Source: JAGMDK01 sp023128695
GTDB lineage: Bacteria > Planctomycetota > Phycisphaerae > UBA1845 > Fen-1342
Assembly (NCBI GenBank): GCA_030628805.1
Contig: DAOVQG010000236.1
Location: 1-7,467, forward strand
DNA length: 7,467 nucleotides
Direction: 5' to 3'
Part shown: in pieces, positions 1 to 7,157 of the stretch
Layout: the number at the start of each line of letters is the position of its first letter
Numbering within the stretch: position 1 is the first letter of the stretch
Position numbers and translations under genes: made by a program
Notes under the pieces: model-generated
What the model was told of the DNA's origin: nothing
The model's input: the letters and a program-made list of their open reading frames with translations, nothing else
Databases searched by the model: none

Positions 1-63
1 AGGAGCCTCGCCCTCCCGTTGAGCCGCGCCCGCCCGCTCGCCCGTAGCTCGTTGTCCCCGGCT

Positions 64-92
64 TTGACGCTGGGTATCAGGCGGGCTAACCT
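64..92 (+). promoter_or_regulatory. Candidate sigma70-type promoter, possibly giving a leaderless transcript
   Basis: A TTGACG hexamer at 64-69 (5 of 6 matches to the -35 consensus) is followed after exactly 17 bp by TAACCT at 87-92. TAACCT is a weak -10 element that keeps the T, A and final T of TANNNT. Only six bases separate it from the ATG at 99, so transcription would begin at or next to the start codon. No Shine-Dalgarno lies before that ATG; the preceding bases are C-rich and resemble an anti-SD instead. The rest of 1-98 shows no gene. The promoter is inferred from motif and spacing only. Confidence 0.35.
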
Positions 93-98
93 CCCGGA

Positions 99-1677
99 AT
101 GCGAAGGAATCGGGCGGCGAACTCGGCGCGCTGGACGGCGTGGTTGGTTCTGGCGGCGATTCACGTGGGGCTGGCCGCGTTCTTCTTGTCCGAGCGAAGT
201 CCCGAGACGCCGGCCGCGCTGACCGGGCTGCCGCTCGACGATGCCTGGATTCATCTCGTGTACGGCCGCGCCGTCGCCACGTGCGGGCTGCCGTGCTACA
301 ACGAGGGAGAGCTCGAGGCGGGCTTCACCAGCCCGACATGGGTTTTGGTCTGTGCAGCCGCCCACGGTCTGGCGCGCTGGCCGGCCCTCGATGTGGTCCT
401 GGCGCTCAAAATCCTCGGGGTGGCGTCCGCGATCGCGATGACCCTGGGGGTCTATGAACTCACGCGAACTCTTACGGGCGGCGGTCTGGGGGGCTTACTG
501 GCGGGGGTGTTGACCGCCCTCACGCCGGCCCTGGCGTTCTCGCAGGTCGCCGGCATGGAGGTCTGCCTCGCGGCGGCACTGGGTCTGTGGGCGATGTACG
601 CCTGGCACCGCGAGAAATACTTGGCGGTGGGCGTTCTGCTCGCGGCGGCCTTCCTGACGCGGCCCGAAATGGTGCTGCTATACGTGTTGTTGCTCGGGTG
701 GGCATTGGTGAGTTGGCGAAGGGAACTCTTCGGCAAAAAACGCGCGGCCCTGCTGAAACTTGCGTTGCCCGTGGTGGTCGCCGGGGCGGCCTGGAGCGGC
801 TACTGTCTGGCCGCGACCGGCCTGCCGCTGCCGAACACCTTTTACGCCAAGCTCGATCACGGTCAGCCGGAGGGGCTCGGCACGGTTTTCGTGGAGATCG
901 TGTGGGCCCTGCCGGCGAACTTCGCCGCGGCGGGCTTGATCCTGTATGTCCTGGGCGCGATTCGACTACTGCGGTCGTCCGGACCGGCTCGCCGACTGGT
1001 CCTGCTGTTTCCGTGGTGTTTTTTCATCGCGGTGGCCCTGACGCGCAACATGCCCCCGGACACGGGCCGGTACTATTACTGGCTCCGGTACGCGGCGCCG
1101 GCGATTCCGTTCCTATATATTCCCATCGGCGTCGGCTGGCGTTTTCTCTGGGGCCCCGCGCGCCCCGCGGCCTCGGCCCGGCCCGGATCAGTCTTCGTCA
1201 CGCAGACGCCGGCTGTCTTCCTCGCCGTGCTCACCTTGTTGGCCCATCCACAAGCTTTGCTGGAGCAGCGTTGGCGGTACGCCTGGGATTGCCAAAAGAT
1301 GAATCACATGCAGGTTGTGCTGGGCCGCTGGGTGGCCGAGCAGGCCCCCCCCGGACGCGACGGTCCTGGTGAACGACGCCGGCGCGATTCGTTATTTCGG
1401 CGGTCGGTATACTATCGATCTGATCGGGCTCAATTACCATCCGCTGGTGCGCGACAAACGCGCGCGGGAACAGATCACTTCCTCGCCGTGGGCGATGCGG
1501 GAATATATGAAGGAACACGGGGCGGAGTACCTGATCGTGTTCCCGGAGTGGTTTCCAGAGGTGGTCGGGCCACCGGCGGCGGACGAGCTGTTTCGCGTCG
1601 TGTTCGTCGCCTCCGGCGAGCATTACGCCGGCGCGCCGGAGGGCTGGTCGACGATGATGGTGTATATGCCGCGCTGA
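99..1677 (+). CDS. GT-C fold integral-membrane glycosyltransferase, frame broken by +1 in a C run
   Basis: Probable polyprenyl-phosphate-sugar-dependent glycosyltransferase of the GT-C superfamily (ArnT/PMT/AftB-like), acting on the outer face of the cytoplasmic membrane. After a short basic N-terminus and a first membrane helix (about residues 14-30) comes the acidic DDAWIH motif (47-52), typical of the catalytic first periplasmic loop. A YNEGE...SPTW segment (67-81) follows, then GME (152-154), LTRPE (186-190), PNTFYAK (245-251) and RYYYWLRY (324-331), within roughly ten hydrophobic segments. The ATG frame goes out of register at the eight-C run 1345-1352. The +1 frame then carries the family-like soluble C-terminal part (VNDAGAIRYFGG, DLIGLN, YLIVFPEWFPE) to the TGA at 1675-1677. 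Removing one C restores about 525 residues. Read unshifted, the ATG frame runs to 1778 and ends in an Arg-rich nonsense tail. The gene is either intact with a sequencing error, a young pseudogene, or expressed by slippage. The class is clear; the sugar and acceptor are not. Confidence 0.85.
1345..1352 (+). other. Run of eight C at the frameshift site of the glycosyltransferase
   Basis: Eight consecutive C residues span codons 416-418 of the ATG frame. Upstream of the run the ATG frame has family-like sequence (MQVVLGRWVAEQ). Downstream, only the +1 frame does (DATVLVNDAGAIRYFGG). A run of seven C would join the two without any other change. Homopolymer miscounting is a common sequencing error, but such runs are also sites of phase variation or polymerase slippage. 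Confidence 0.85.
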
Positions 1678-1717
1678 TCCTGCCGCATGCCAGAGCGGTC
1701 CCCTATTCAGCGCGGTG
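1667..1717. terminator. Possible bidirectional terminator hairpin at convergent gene ends
   Basis: CCGCGCTGA at 1669-1677 is the exact reverse complement of TCAGCGCGG at 1707-1715, and two wobble pairs could extend the stem to 1667-1717. The stem contains both stop codons: TGA of the rightward glycosyltransferase (1675-1677) and TGA of the leftward ligase gene (1707-1709 on the + strand). Inside the 29-nt loop a smaller helix can form between CCGC (1683-1686) and GCGG (1695-1698). There is no T tract on either side, so a classical Rho-independent terminator is not shown. A stem of this length could arise by chance in GC-rich DNA. Confidence 0.4.
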
Positions 1718-4088
1718 CCGGCGCGGTCGCGGGCTGGAGCCGTCCCAGACAATCCTCAACCGGCTTGCGCTCCTTTGAACGCAGCCGGACGACTTCGTGC
1801 GGCGGCCGGCAGTCGTCGATCGCGAGGGCCTTCCGGAAATGCTCCCGGGCTCGCCGGGCGGCGTCGGGCACGCCGGTGCGTTGCCAAAGCTCGTACCACG
1901 CCTGCCCGGCCGAGATGCGGCGGCGCGGGTCGGTCGGATATAGCTCGACGGCCCGATCCCAGCTCGCGGCGGCTTCCTGCCGCGCTCGCCGCGCGTCGTC
2001 CGAGTGCCCCAGCCGATCGTGCGTCCGCGCCAGTTCTTGCTCGATCGTGGCCAAGAGAGAATAGCTGTTGGAATCACGCGAGTTGCGGCGGAGGGCGAGT
2101 TCGGCATAGTCAACTGCTTGCCGAAGGTCACGGAGCCGCCTGTCCTCCGGGGAATCCGGCCACTGGGCGATTTGCAGCAGTGCCCGGGCGGCGACGCGGG
2201 CTGAAGATGGGGCGTTCTCGCCAGTGTGGATTACTTCGTAGGCGGCGGCCCGCACCGCGTTGTGGTCAACTTGTTGAGGAGGTCTTTGCAGTTCCGCGTC
2301 CAAGTGCCGTAAAGCGACCGTCGTCTGGCCGGTCGGTACGGAGACCCACAGCAGGTGTGCCGCGCTCGGAATGAAGCCGGCCGCGAGTAGAATAACACGC
2401 GTTCGGAAGCGCACCGCTATTGGCTCTGAACGTCGGGCATCTACGCCGCTCCGAACGCCGGCCGCGCCGACCGCACAGAGCACGAAGACCGCCAATCCGG
2501 CCGGCGTCAGCAGAGCAAAGCTCAACAGACTGTGCGCAAACGCGGCCAGCACAGCGGCACATAGCCCGGCGATAAGCCAGCTCGCACGCCGCGATGGTCC
2601 GTCGAGCCAATGGAGTACACAGAGCGAGGCCCCGAACCCAAGCACCCACAATAAGGCCACGTCCACCCCCCACACGACCGCAACGCCCGGGGCGGCGAAG
2701 GGCGTGCCTGAAAAGAGAACATGGACCAGCAGCACACCGATGGCCACGGGAACAGCCCGGGCGACGATAACACTACTCCTAGAAGACCCTGGCGCGATGT
2801 CCTGAAACGGGACGTTCAAGTTGCGTAAACCGGCCAGCACAGCCAGGGCGCCAAGCAGCACGCTCCCGGCCAGCCCGAGCGGACCGAGCTCGACCAGCAA
2901 GCTCAACCACAGGTTATGCGGGTTGGCGACCTCCTCGGTGCTCTGCGGGGGTTTGTACATCATGTAGGCGGCCGCGAAATTCTCCCGGCCGAGGCCCGTG
3001 AGCGGGGCGTCCTGCCAGGCCTGTCCCGCCGTCGTCCAGTAGTACCAACGAAACGCCAGCGAGGGATGCGGCAGCGTGCCTCTCGCAAAGCCGTAGGCCG
3101 CGACAGCGGTGACGACGGCCACATAGCCGGCAAGCATACCTGCGAACAGCGCCCGGGCGTGACGCCCCGACCAACGGGCGGAGAACCCAAGGAATTCCAG
3201 GGCCGCGAGCCCGGTGATCCCGGCCGCCAGCGCACCCAGGCTTCCGGTGAACCACAGCGCGATAACCAACAGCGCGCAGAAAAGGGCCACGACAATCAGC
3301 GCGAGATATTTGACCGGAATCTCAATTTGGCCGAGTTGCTTATCCTTCTTCTTTGGAACCGGCGCGGCGGTCGAGCGCACCAAGCTCGCCGCCAGCAGCC
3401 CGCCGGCCACGAGCAGCCACATCATCAGGCCTGAGCCGGTGAGATTGGCGTGGGGCAGATAGCCGTGGGCTTCGCGGGCCAACATGCGGCGTTCATAATT
3501 GATCATGAAGGGCGCGTCAGGATCGTAGCCTCGTTCAATCAACCGCGGCTTGCGGGTCTGCTCCCAGTACTCCTTCATCTGCGAGAATTCGACCGTATAT
3601 TGACGGATGCACTTGACCGCCGTCGGGCAACCGCCGGCGAGCAGGCCCGCGATCAGCAGTTGGAGCATCCACCGGGCTCGCAGCAACGAACACAGGGCCA
3701 CCCCGGCCAAGACCCCGATCAGCAGACTCGAGCCGGCCAAGAGTGCCGCATGTTTGTCACCGGCGGCGATGCTCGAAACCAGAACAGCGGCTGCCAGCAA
3801 CGCCAGGCCGATGCCGACCGGCAGGTTGCGCCGCCAGCGTCCCTTGCGTCCCAGCACCAACACCGACGCCGCCAGCAGCAACGTGTCCAGCCAGGCGGTG
3901 GTTGCCGGCGTAGGGCCGCCGGCTTCGTCCAACTCGGCGAGCAAGCCGGTTTCGAGCCGCTCAAAGCTCTCGCCGATCAGCGGCCGCGCGCAAAGCACCG
4001 CCAGCAGAATGTAGAACAGCACCCGGTCCAAAAGGGTGACACCGGCAACCGGCGCGGCGGCAGACGGCTTGTCACGTGCGGGGCTCAT
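1707..4088 (-). CDS. O-antigen ligase/polymerase-like membrane protein with C-terminal TPR region
   Basis: A 793-residue protein of the Wzy/WaaL (Wzy_C) superfamily, which polymerises lipid-linked glycans or transfers them to an acceptor on the periplasmic side. About a dozen hydrophobic segments lie between residues 20 and 580. A loop near 195-216 (ending GYLPHANLTGSG) precedes further helices. The superfamily signature is at 344-377: FRWYYWTTAGQAWQD, then PLTGLGRENFAAAY, with candidate Arg347. NPHNLWLSLLVELG (389-402) follows, with candidate His391. Residues from about 600 are soluble, Arg- and Ala-rich and helical, with TPR-like segments around 653-686 and 705-757 (WDRAVELYPTDP, FRKALAIDD). 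The start is the ATG at 4088, which overlaps the upstream stop as ATGA and has AGGA four bases before it. The frame is also open further upstream to an ATG at 4625, but that extension is Arg/Gly-rich and antiparallel-free shadow of the WecA-like gene, so it is rejected. Ligase versus polymerase cannot be decided from sequence. Confidence 0.88.
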   Translation of the reverse strand: MSPARDKPSAAAPVAGVTLLDRVLFYILLAVLCARPLIGESFERLETGLLAELDEAGGPTPATTAWLDTLLLAASVLVLGRKGRWRRNLPVGIGLALLAAAVLVSSIAAGDKHAALLAGSSLLIGVLAGVALCSLLRARWMLQLLIAGLLAGGCPTAVKCIRQYTVEFSQMKEYWEQTRKPRLIERGYDPDAPFMINYERRMLAREAHGYLPHANLTGSGLMMWLLVAGGLLAASLVRSTAAPVPKKKDKQLGQIEIPVKYLALIVVALFCALLVIALWFTGSLGALAAGITGLAALEFLGFSARWSGRHARALFAGMLAGYVAVVTAVAAYGFARGTLPHPSLAFRWYYWTTAGQAWQDAPLTGLGRENFAAAYMMYKPPQSTEEVANPHNLWLSLLVELGPLGLAGSVLLGALAVLAGLRNLNVPFQDIAPGSSRSSVIVARAVPVAIGVLLVHVLFSGTPFAAPGVAVVWGVDVALLWVLGFGASLCVLHWLDGPSRRASWLIAGLCAAVLAAFAHSLLSFALLTPAGLAVFVLCAVGAAGVRSGVDARRSEPIAVRFRTRVILLAAGFIPSAAHLLWVSVPTGQTTVALRHLDAELQRPPQQVDHNAVRAAAYEVIHTGENAPSSARVAARALLQIAQWPDSPEDRRLRDLRQAVDYAELALRRNSRDSNSYSLLATIEQELARTHDRLGHSDDARRARQEAAASWDRAVELYPTDPRRRISAGQAWYELWQRTGVPDAARRAREHFRKALAIDDCRPPHEVVRLRSKERKPVEDCLGRLQPATAPAPR

Positions 4089-5188
4089 GCTTTCCTGCGG
4101 AGCGGGGCTTCCAGAATTGCAATGATGCTGAGCACCATCAGCACCATCACGCCGACTGTGATTGTCCGGCGCAGATCGGCGCCGGGCAGCAGGGTCGCCG
4201 CCAATCCGGTCGTGGCGGCGGCGAGATAGATCGTCAGCACGGCGAAGCGCCGACTGAGTCCGCGCTCGACCAGGCGGTGCGAAAAGTGCCGCTGGTCGCC
4301 TTTCAGCGGATTCCGGCCTTCGACCAGACGAATCGCCACCACGCTCACGAAGTCGTACAGCGGGATCGCCAGGATCACGAGCGGCATCGCCAAGGCGTAC
4401 GGCGGGGCGCCCTGGCCGCTCTGGTAGTACGTCGTCAGGACCGAGACCGTGGCGAGGATATAGCCGACCACGAGGCTGCCCGCGTCGCCCATAAAGATCC
4501 GCGCCGGTGGAAAATTGAAGATCAGAAACCCGCCCACGGCCCCCAGAAACACGCACCCCAGCGCCGGCACCAACACCTGCCCGGCCATCAGCCCACAGAC
4601 CGCAAACGCCGCCAGGCAGATGCAACCCACCCCCGCGCTGAGCCCGTCCATGTTGTCGAGAAAGTTGAACGAGTTCACGATCACGATGAACCAGGCGGTC
4701 GTGAGTACAATGGAAATCCCGACCCCGGCAAATTCAGCAATCCGCACTTGCCCCACGCTCGCGACAAACAACGCCACCACGACGATTGTCAGCAGCTTCA
4801 ACAACGGCGGCAGCGGACGCTTGTCATCCAGGAACCCAAGCACGTGCAGAACTACGCCGCCCAGGAGGATAATCAACATCTGGCCGCTGCGATCGTGGAT
4901 GCCGCCCACGTAGGCCCGCACGGTCTGGCCGAACTTGTCAATGATCCACGCTTGGGGCATCAATTGGGCTAGCAGCAGAACCACCCCGATCGTGACCCAG
5001 CCGGAGAGAATAATCGCCCAACCGCCGCCGTACGGCGTCGGCGTCTCGTGCGATTTGTGCCCCCCGGGATGGTCCGTGAAGTCCAGGCGCAGGGCCACGC
5101 GGCGGGCGATGACGGTGAGGATCGCCGACAGCACGAGGACGCCGCCGGCGGCGGCGAGCAGCAACAGAATCAACGTGGTCCGGCTCAT
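4085..5188 (-). CDS. WecA/TagO-type undecaprenyl-phosphate sugar-phosphate transferase (MraY family)
   Basis: A 367-residue membrane enzyme predicted to transfer a sugar 1-phosphate, probably GlcNAc-1-P, from a UDP-sugar to undecaprenyl phosphate. This is the first membrane step of O-antigen, teichoic acid or capsule synthesis. About ten to eleven hydrophobic helices alternate with the conserved cytoplasmic motifs of the family: DHPGGHKSHETPTPYGGG (39-56), GFLDDK with Asp121-Asp122 (118-123, Mg-binding region), NSFNFLDNMDGLSAG (172-186), FMGDAGS (232-238) and GDQRHFSHRLVERGLS (297-312, with the His-x-x-His that sets this branch apart from MraY). Length is normal for the family. The start chosen is the ATG at 5188, whose ATGA overlaps the stop of the DUF4416 gene. 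The frame is open to an ATG at 5311, but the extra 41 residues are not family-like and only overlap that gene. The family assignment is secure. Substrate specificity is inferred, and the GlmU-like neighbour favours a UDP-N-acetyl-hexosamine. Confidence 0.93.
   Translation of the reverse strand: MSRTTLILLLLAAAGGVLVLSAILTVIARRVALRLDFTDHPGGHKSHETPTPYGGGWAIILSGWVTIGVVLLLAQLMPQAWIIDKFGQTVRAYVGGIHDRSGQMLIILLGGVVLHVLGFLDDKRPLPPLLKLLTIVVVALFVASVGQVRIAEFAGVGISIVLTTAWFIVIVNSFNFLDNMDGLSAGVGCICLAAFAVCGLMAGQVLVPALGCVFLGAVGGFLIFNFPPARIFMGDAGSLVVGYILATVSVLTTYYQSGQGAPPYALAMPLVILAIPLYDFVSVVAIRLVEGRNPLKGDQRHFSHRLVERGLSRRFAVLTIYLAAATTGLAATLLPGADLRRTITVGVMVLMVLSIIAILEAPLRRKA
4093..4096 (-). promoter_or_regulatory. 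Shine-Dalgarno AGGA for the ligase gene, inside the preceding gene
   Basis: On the minus strand the sequence before the ATG at 4088 reads GCAGGAAAGC. AGGA ends four bases before the ATG. Together with the ATGA overlap, this supports 4088 as the start and suggests translational coupling. The site lies within the last codons of the WecA-like gene. Confidence 0.55.
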
Positions 5189-5763
5189 CGCTGACCCTGA
5201 CGCAAGTTGTCCGGCCGGTCCGCCCAGGTGTTGCGCTGCTCCCGCAAGCGCTCCCGAACCTGGTTGAAGAAGGCGTGGTATTCCGGCCGCGTGTAATCCG
5301 GGTAGGTCCACGGCAGCGTCTGCCAGGATCCGTGGCGGTAGCGCAACGTCACCTCGGCGTAGATGCCGGAACCGAGGCAGATGCGGTGGCTACTGTCCTT
5401 GGTGGTCCCCAGCACGAGCTTGTTCAGATCGAGGTAGCCGGGATCGATGTTCACCGGGCGGGGAATGTCCGGCAACAGACAATCTTCCGCGATCTCCGCC
5501 TCGAGGGCGTTGGTCTCGTGCTTGATCTCCGCCAGCCGGTCCGGCGGGATCGGGTTTTCAAAGCTCAGAAACCAACGTTGCAAGTGCGGGCCCATTTCCG
5601 GCTCGTAATAGTCCGTCTGATCGAACGGCCAGAGTTCGCTTTCCAGATCGATCGGGCCGAACCGTCGGCCGAGAAGCTGCCGCGTACGCCGAAGCAGGTC
5701 CGGATCGCCGCCGAGCAGGCCGGCGAAGAGCTTGACGGGTTTCGTAGAGCGCGGTCTGGCCAT
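5185..5763 (-). CDS. DUF4416 family protein of unknown function
   Basis: A 192-residue soluble protein whose whole length matches what I know of the DUF4416 family: KPVKLFAGLL (8-17), RRFGPIDLESELWPFDQTDYYEPEMG (33-58 in parts), RWFLSFE (63-69), NIDPGYLDLNKLVLGTTKD (105-123), SHRICLGSGIYAEVTLRY (125-142) and WTYPDYTRPEYHAFFNQVR (152-170). No signal peptide or membrane helix is seen, so it is probably cytoplasmic. No biochemical role is established for the family, as far as I know. It is the first gene of the leftward operon and its stop codon overlaps the start of the WecA-like gene, which suggests a role linked to envelope glycan synthesis; that link is an inference. The ATG at 5763 has no Shine-Dalgarno at normal spacing; the nearest purine run, GAAGG, ends about 13 bases upstream. 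Confidence 0.9.
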   Translation of the reverse strand: MARPRSTKPVKLFAGLLGGDPDLLRRTRQLLGRRFGPIDLESELWPFDQTDYYEPEMGPHLQRWFLSFENPIPPDRLAEIKHETNALEAEIAEDCLLPDIPRPVNIDPGYLDLNKLVLGTTKDSSHRICLGSGIYAEVTLRYRHGSWQTLPWTYPDYTRPEYHAFFNQVRERLREQRNTWADRPDNLRQGQR

Positions 5764-5770
5764 GGCGGCA

Positions 5771-5776
5771 AGTGTA
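5771..5776 (-). promoter_or_regulatory. Candidate -10 element of the three-gene operon, leaderless spacing
   Basis: On the minus strand TACACT (4 of 6 to TATAAT, fitting TANNNT) ends seven bases before the ATG at 5763. Transcription would then start almost exactly at the start codon, as at the glycosyltransferase gene. No convincing -35 hexamer is seen 16-18 bp upstream; that position instead overlaps the 8-bp palindrome CTCGCGAG (5793-5800), a possible but unproven operator. Support is by motif only. Confidence 0.3.
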
Positions 5777-5803
5777 CCTTCTGGATACGATGCTCGCGAG
5801 AGA

Positions 5804-5909
5804 AGAGCGGTCAGCGGTCAGCTTTCAGCGTTCAGCGTTCAGCCGGATTGTTTAATCATCCTTTCCGCTCTCCGGCTGATAGCTGAATGCTGACCGCTGA
5901 AAGCTGAGT
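5804..5909. repeat. Degenerate heptamer array forming an imperfect inverted repeat
   Basis: From 5804 to 5845 there are six tandem 7-bp units of the form TCAGCNN, the first one degenerate. From 5875 to 5909 there are five tandem units of the complementary form GCTGANN. The arms 5811-5846 and 5872-5907 pair at 29 of 36 positions, with mismatches mostly at the variable NN positions, around a 25-nt AT-richer centre (5847-5871). The array fills most of the divergent intergenic region and stops at the GlmU-like gene's start codon; a sixth, decayed unit would cover the ATG at 5913. The transcript of either strand could fold into a long hairpin. Similar degenerate heptamer arrays occur in cyanobacteria and other phyla as dispersed intergenic repeats, without a settled function. 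Confidence 0.85.
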
Positions 5910-5912
5910 GCT

Positions 5913-7151
5913 ATGTACACCATGAACATCGCGTATTTTGAAGATAGCGGAGCACAGCAACTCCTGCCCCTCACCTGGCTGCGGGCGTGCTTCGAGTTGT
6001 GCTGCGGGCGCGACCGCCTGATCGACAAGGTACGCACGCATTTCGGGCCGCGGATCGCACGCTTGTTCATTCGCGAGAGCATTCGCGAGGTGGTCGCCGA
6101 GCGGATCGATTTCGACCCGCCCGACCCGAACGCGGACTGGTGTCTGCTCAACGCCCGCACGCTGATCACCAACGACGTTCAGCCGCCGAAGCGCGGCGTC
6201 GCCTGGCGGCTCGACGGGCAGCTCGTTGCCGCCGGGGTCTCCGCCGCGGACCTGGAATCCATTTCCTTCGACCTCTTCCAAAATCCCGCCCACGTCGATG
6301 AATGGTTGAGAAACCTTCGCAGCGAGGAAACGCCCGAATCCGTCCGCCTGATCGACTATCCCTGGCAGCCCGCGCTGGCCAACGACGCGGAGTTGCGGCG
6401 ACAGTGCCGGGCAGGCGGCACGCACGAGGGACGGGTCTACCAGGGCGCCCATCTCGTCCAGCCCGAACATATCCACATCGCCCACGGAGCCGCCATCAAG
6501 CCAGGCGCGGTGCTCGATGCCGAAGACGGACCAATCCACATCGCCGCGGGGGCCCTCATCGAACCGAACGCCGTTGTACAGGGACCCTGCTACATCGGCC
6601 CGAAATCGATCATCCGGCCTGGGGCGGTGATTCGCGCGGGGACAACGATCGGGCCCGTGTGCAAGGTCGGCGGCGAGGTCGAGACCAGCATCTTCCACGG
6701 CCTGAGCAATAAGCAGCACGACGGCTTCCTCGGCCACAGCTACGTCGCCCAATGGGTCAACCTGGGGGCCGACACCGTCACCAGCGACCTCAAGAACACC
6801 TACGGCACCATCCGCGTCAACATCAACGGCGTCGGCGTCGAGACCGGCCAGCATTTCGTCGGGGCCATCATCGGCGATCACGCCAAGACCGGTATCGGCA
6901 CCATCCTGCCGACCGGCTGCGTGATCGGCGTCGTCGCCAATTTATTTACGCAGGAGCGTGTTCCCAAGTTCGTCCCTTCCTTCGCCTGGCTGACCGATGC
7001 CGGTCTGACGCTCTGTCGCATGGAGAAGGCCATCCAGATCGCCCGGACGGTGATGGACCGGAGAGACATGGAACTGAGCGAAGCCGAGCGCCGCCTGCTC
7101 GAACAAACGGCGGAGTTGGCACCGCAGGTCGAGGCGGCGGGGTGGGAATAG
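5913..7151 (+). CDS. GlmU-like bifunctional sugar nucleotidyltransferase with left-handed beta-helix
   Basis: A 412-residue cytoplasmic protein resembling the alternative bacterial GlmU family (TIGR03991-like). Such proteins are thought to acetylate GlcN-1-P and form UDP-GlcNAc, the precursor for peptidoglycan and surface glycans. The N-terminal third begins with IAYFEDSGAQQLLPLTWLR (5-24), corresponding to the divergent nucleotidyltransferase domain; the classical LGGGxGTRL loop is absent, as in this family, and the usual TRP after the LPLT is TWLRA. From about residue 175 a hexapeptide-repeat beta-helix runs to about 345, with VGGEVETSI (252-260), SNKQHDGFLGHSY (265-277), WVNLGADTVTSDLKNTYGTI (281-300) and GDHAKTGIGTILPTGCVIG (321-339), then PKFVPSFAW (351-359) and a helical tail. 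The start is uncertain: the ATG at 5913 lies in the last decayed repeat unit, while the ATG at 5922 (MNIAYFED) fits the family N-terminus better. Neither has a Shine-Dalgarno. Diverges from the DUF4416 operon and likely supplies its substrate. Confidence 0.9.
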   Translation: MYTMNIAYFEDSGAQQLLPLTWLRACFELCCGRDRLIDKVRTHFGPRIARLFIRESIREVVAERIDFDPPDPNADWCLLNARTLITNDVQPPKRGVAWRLDGQLVAAGVSAADLESISFDLFQNPAHVDEWLRNLRSEETPESVRLIDYPWQPALANDAELRRQCRAGGTHEGRVYQGAHLVQPEHIHIAHGAAIKPGAVLDAEDGPIHIAAGALIEPNAVVQGPCYIGPKSIIRPGAVIRAGTTIGPVCKVGGEVETSIFHGLSNKQHDGFLGHSYVAQWVNLGADTVTSDLKNTYGTIRVNINGVGVETGQHFVGAIIGDHAKTGIGTILPTGCVIGVVANLFTQERVPKFVPSFAWLTDAGLTLCRMEKAIQIARTVMDRRDMELSEAERRLLEQTAELAPQVEAAGWE

Positions 7152-7157
7152 CCCTTT

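Noticed and set aside
1678..1778. C-terminal tail of the unshifted glycosyltransferase frame
   Set aside because: After the C run this frame is Arg-rich nonsense and invades the end of the convergent gene, whereas the +1 frame has family-like sequence.
4089..4625. N-terminal extension of the ligase gene to an ATG at 4625 (972 codons in total)
   Set aside because: The extra 179 residues are Arg/Gly/Ala-rich without family character and overlap the WecA-like gene in another frame. The ATG at 4088 has AGGA and an ATGA overlap.
3450..4972. Long plus-strand open frames of 259 and 298 codons opposite the operon
   Set aside because: Both are rich in Gln, His and Arg, typical of antisense shadows of membrane-protein genes. 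They overlap well-identified family members.
5189..5311. 41-residue N-terminal extension of the WecA-like gene
   Set aside because: It lies inside the DUF4416 coding region in another frame, and the family begins at the hydrophobic helix after the ATG at 5188.
5811..5907. CRISPR array
   Set aside because: Units are 7 bp with no spacers between them and the two halves are in opposite orientation.
5856..6881. Long 341-codon open frame antisense to the GlmU-like gene
   Set aside because: It is a codon-bias mirror of a GC-rich gene: Asp/Val/Gly-rich sequence with no recognisable domain, and it runs through the repeat array.
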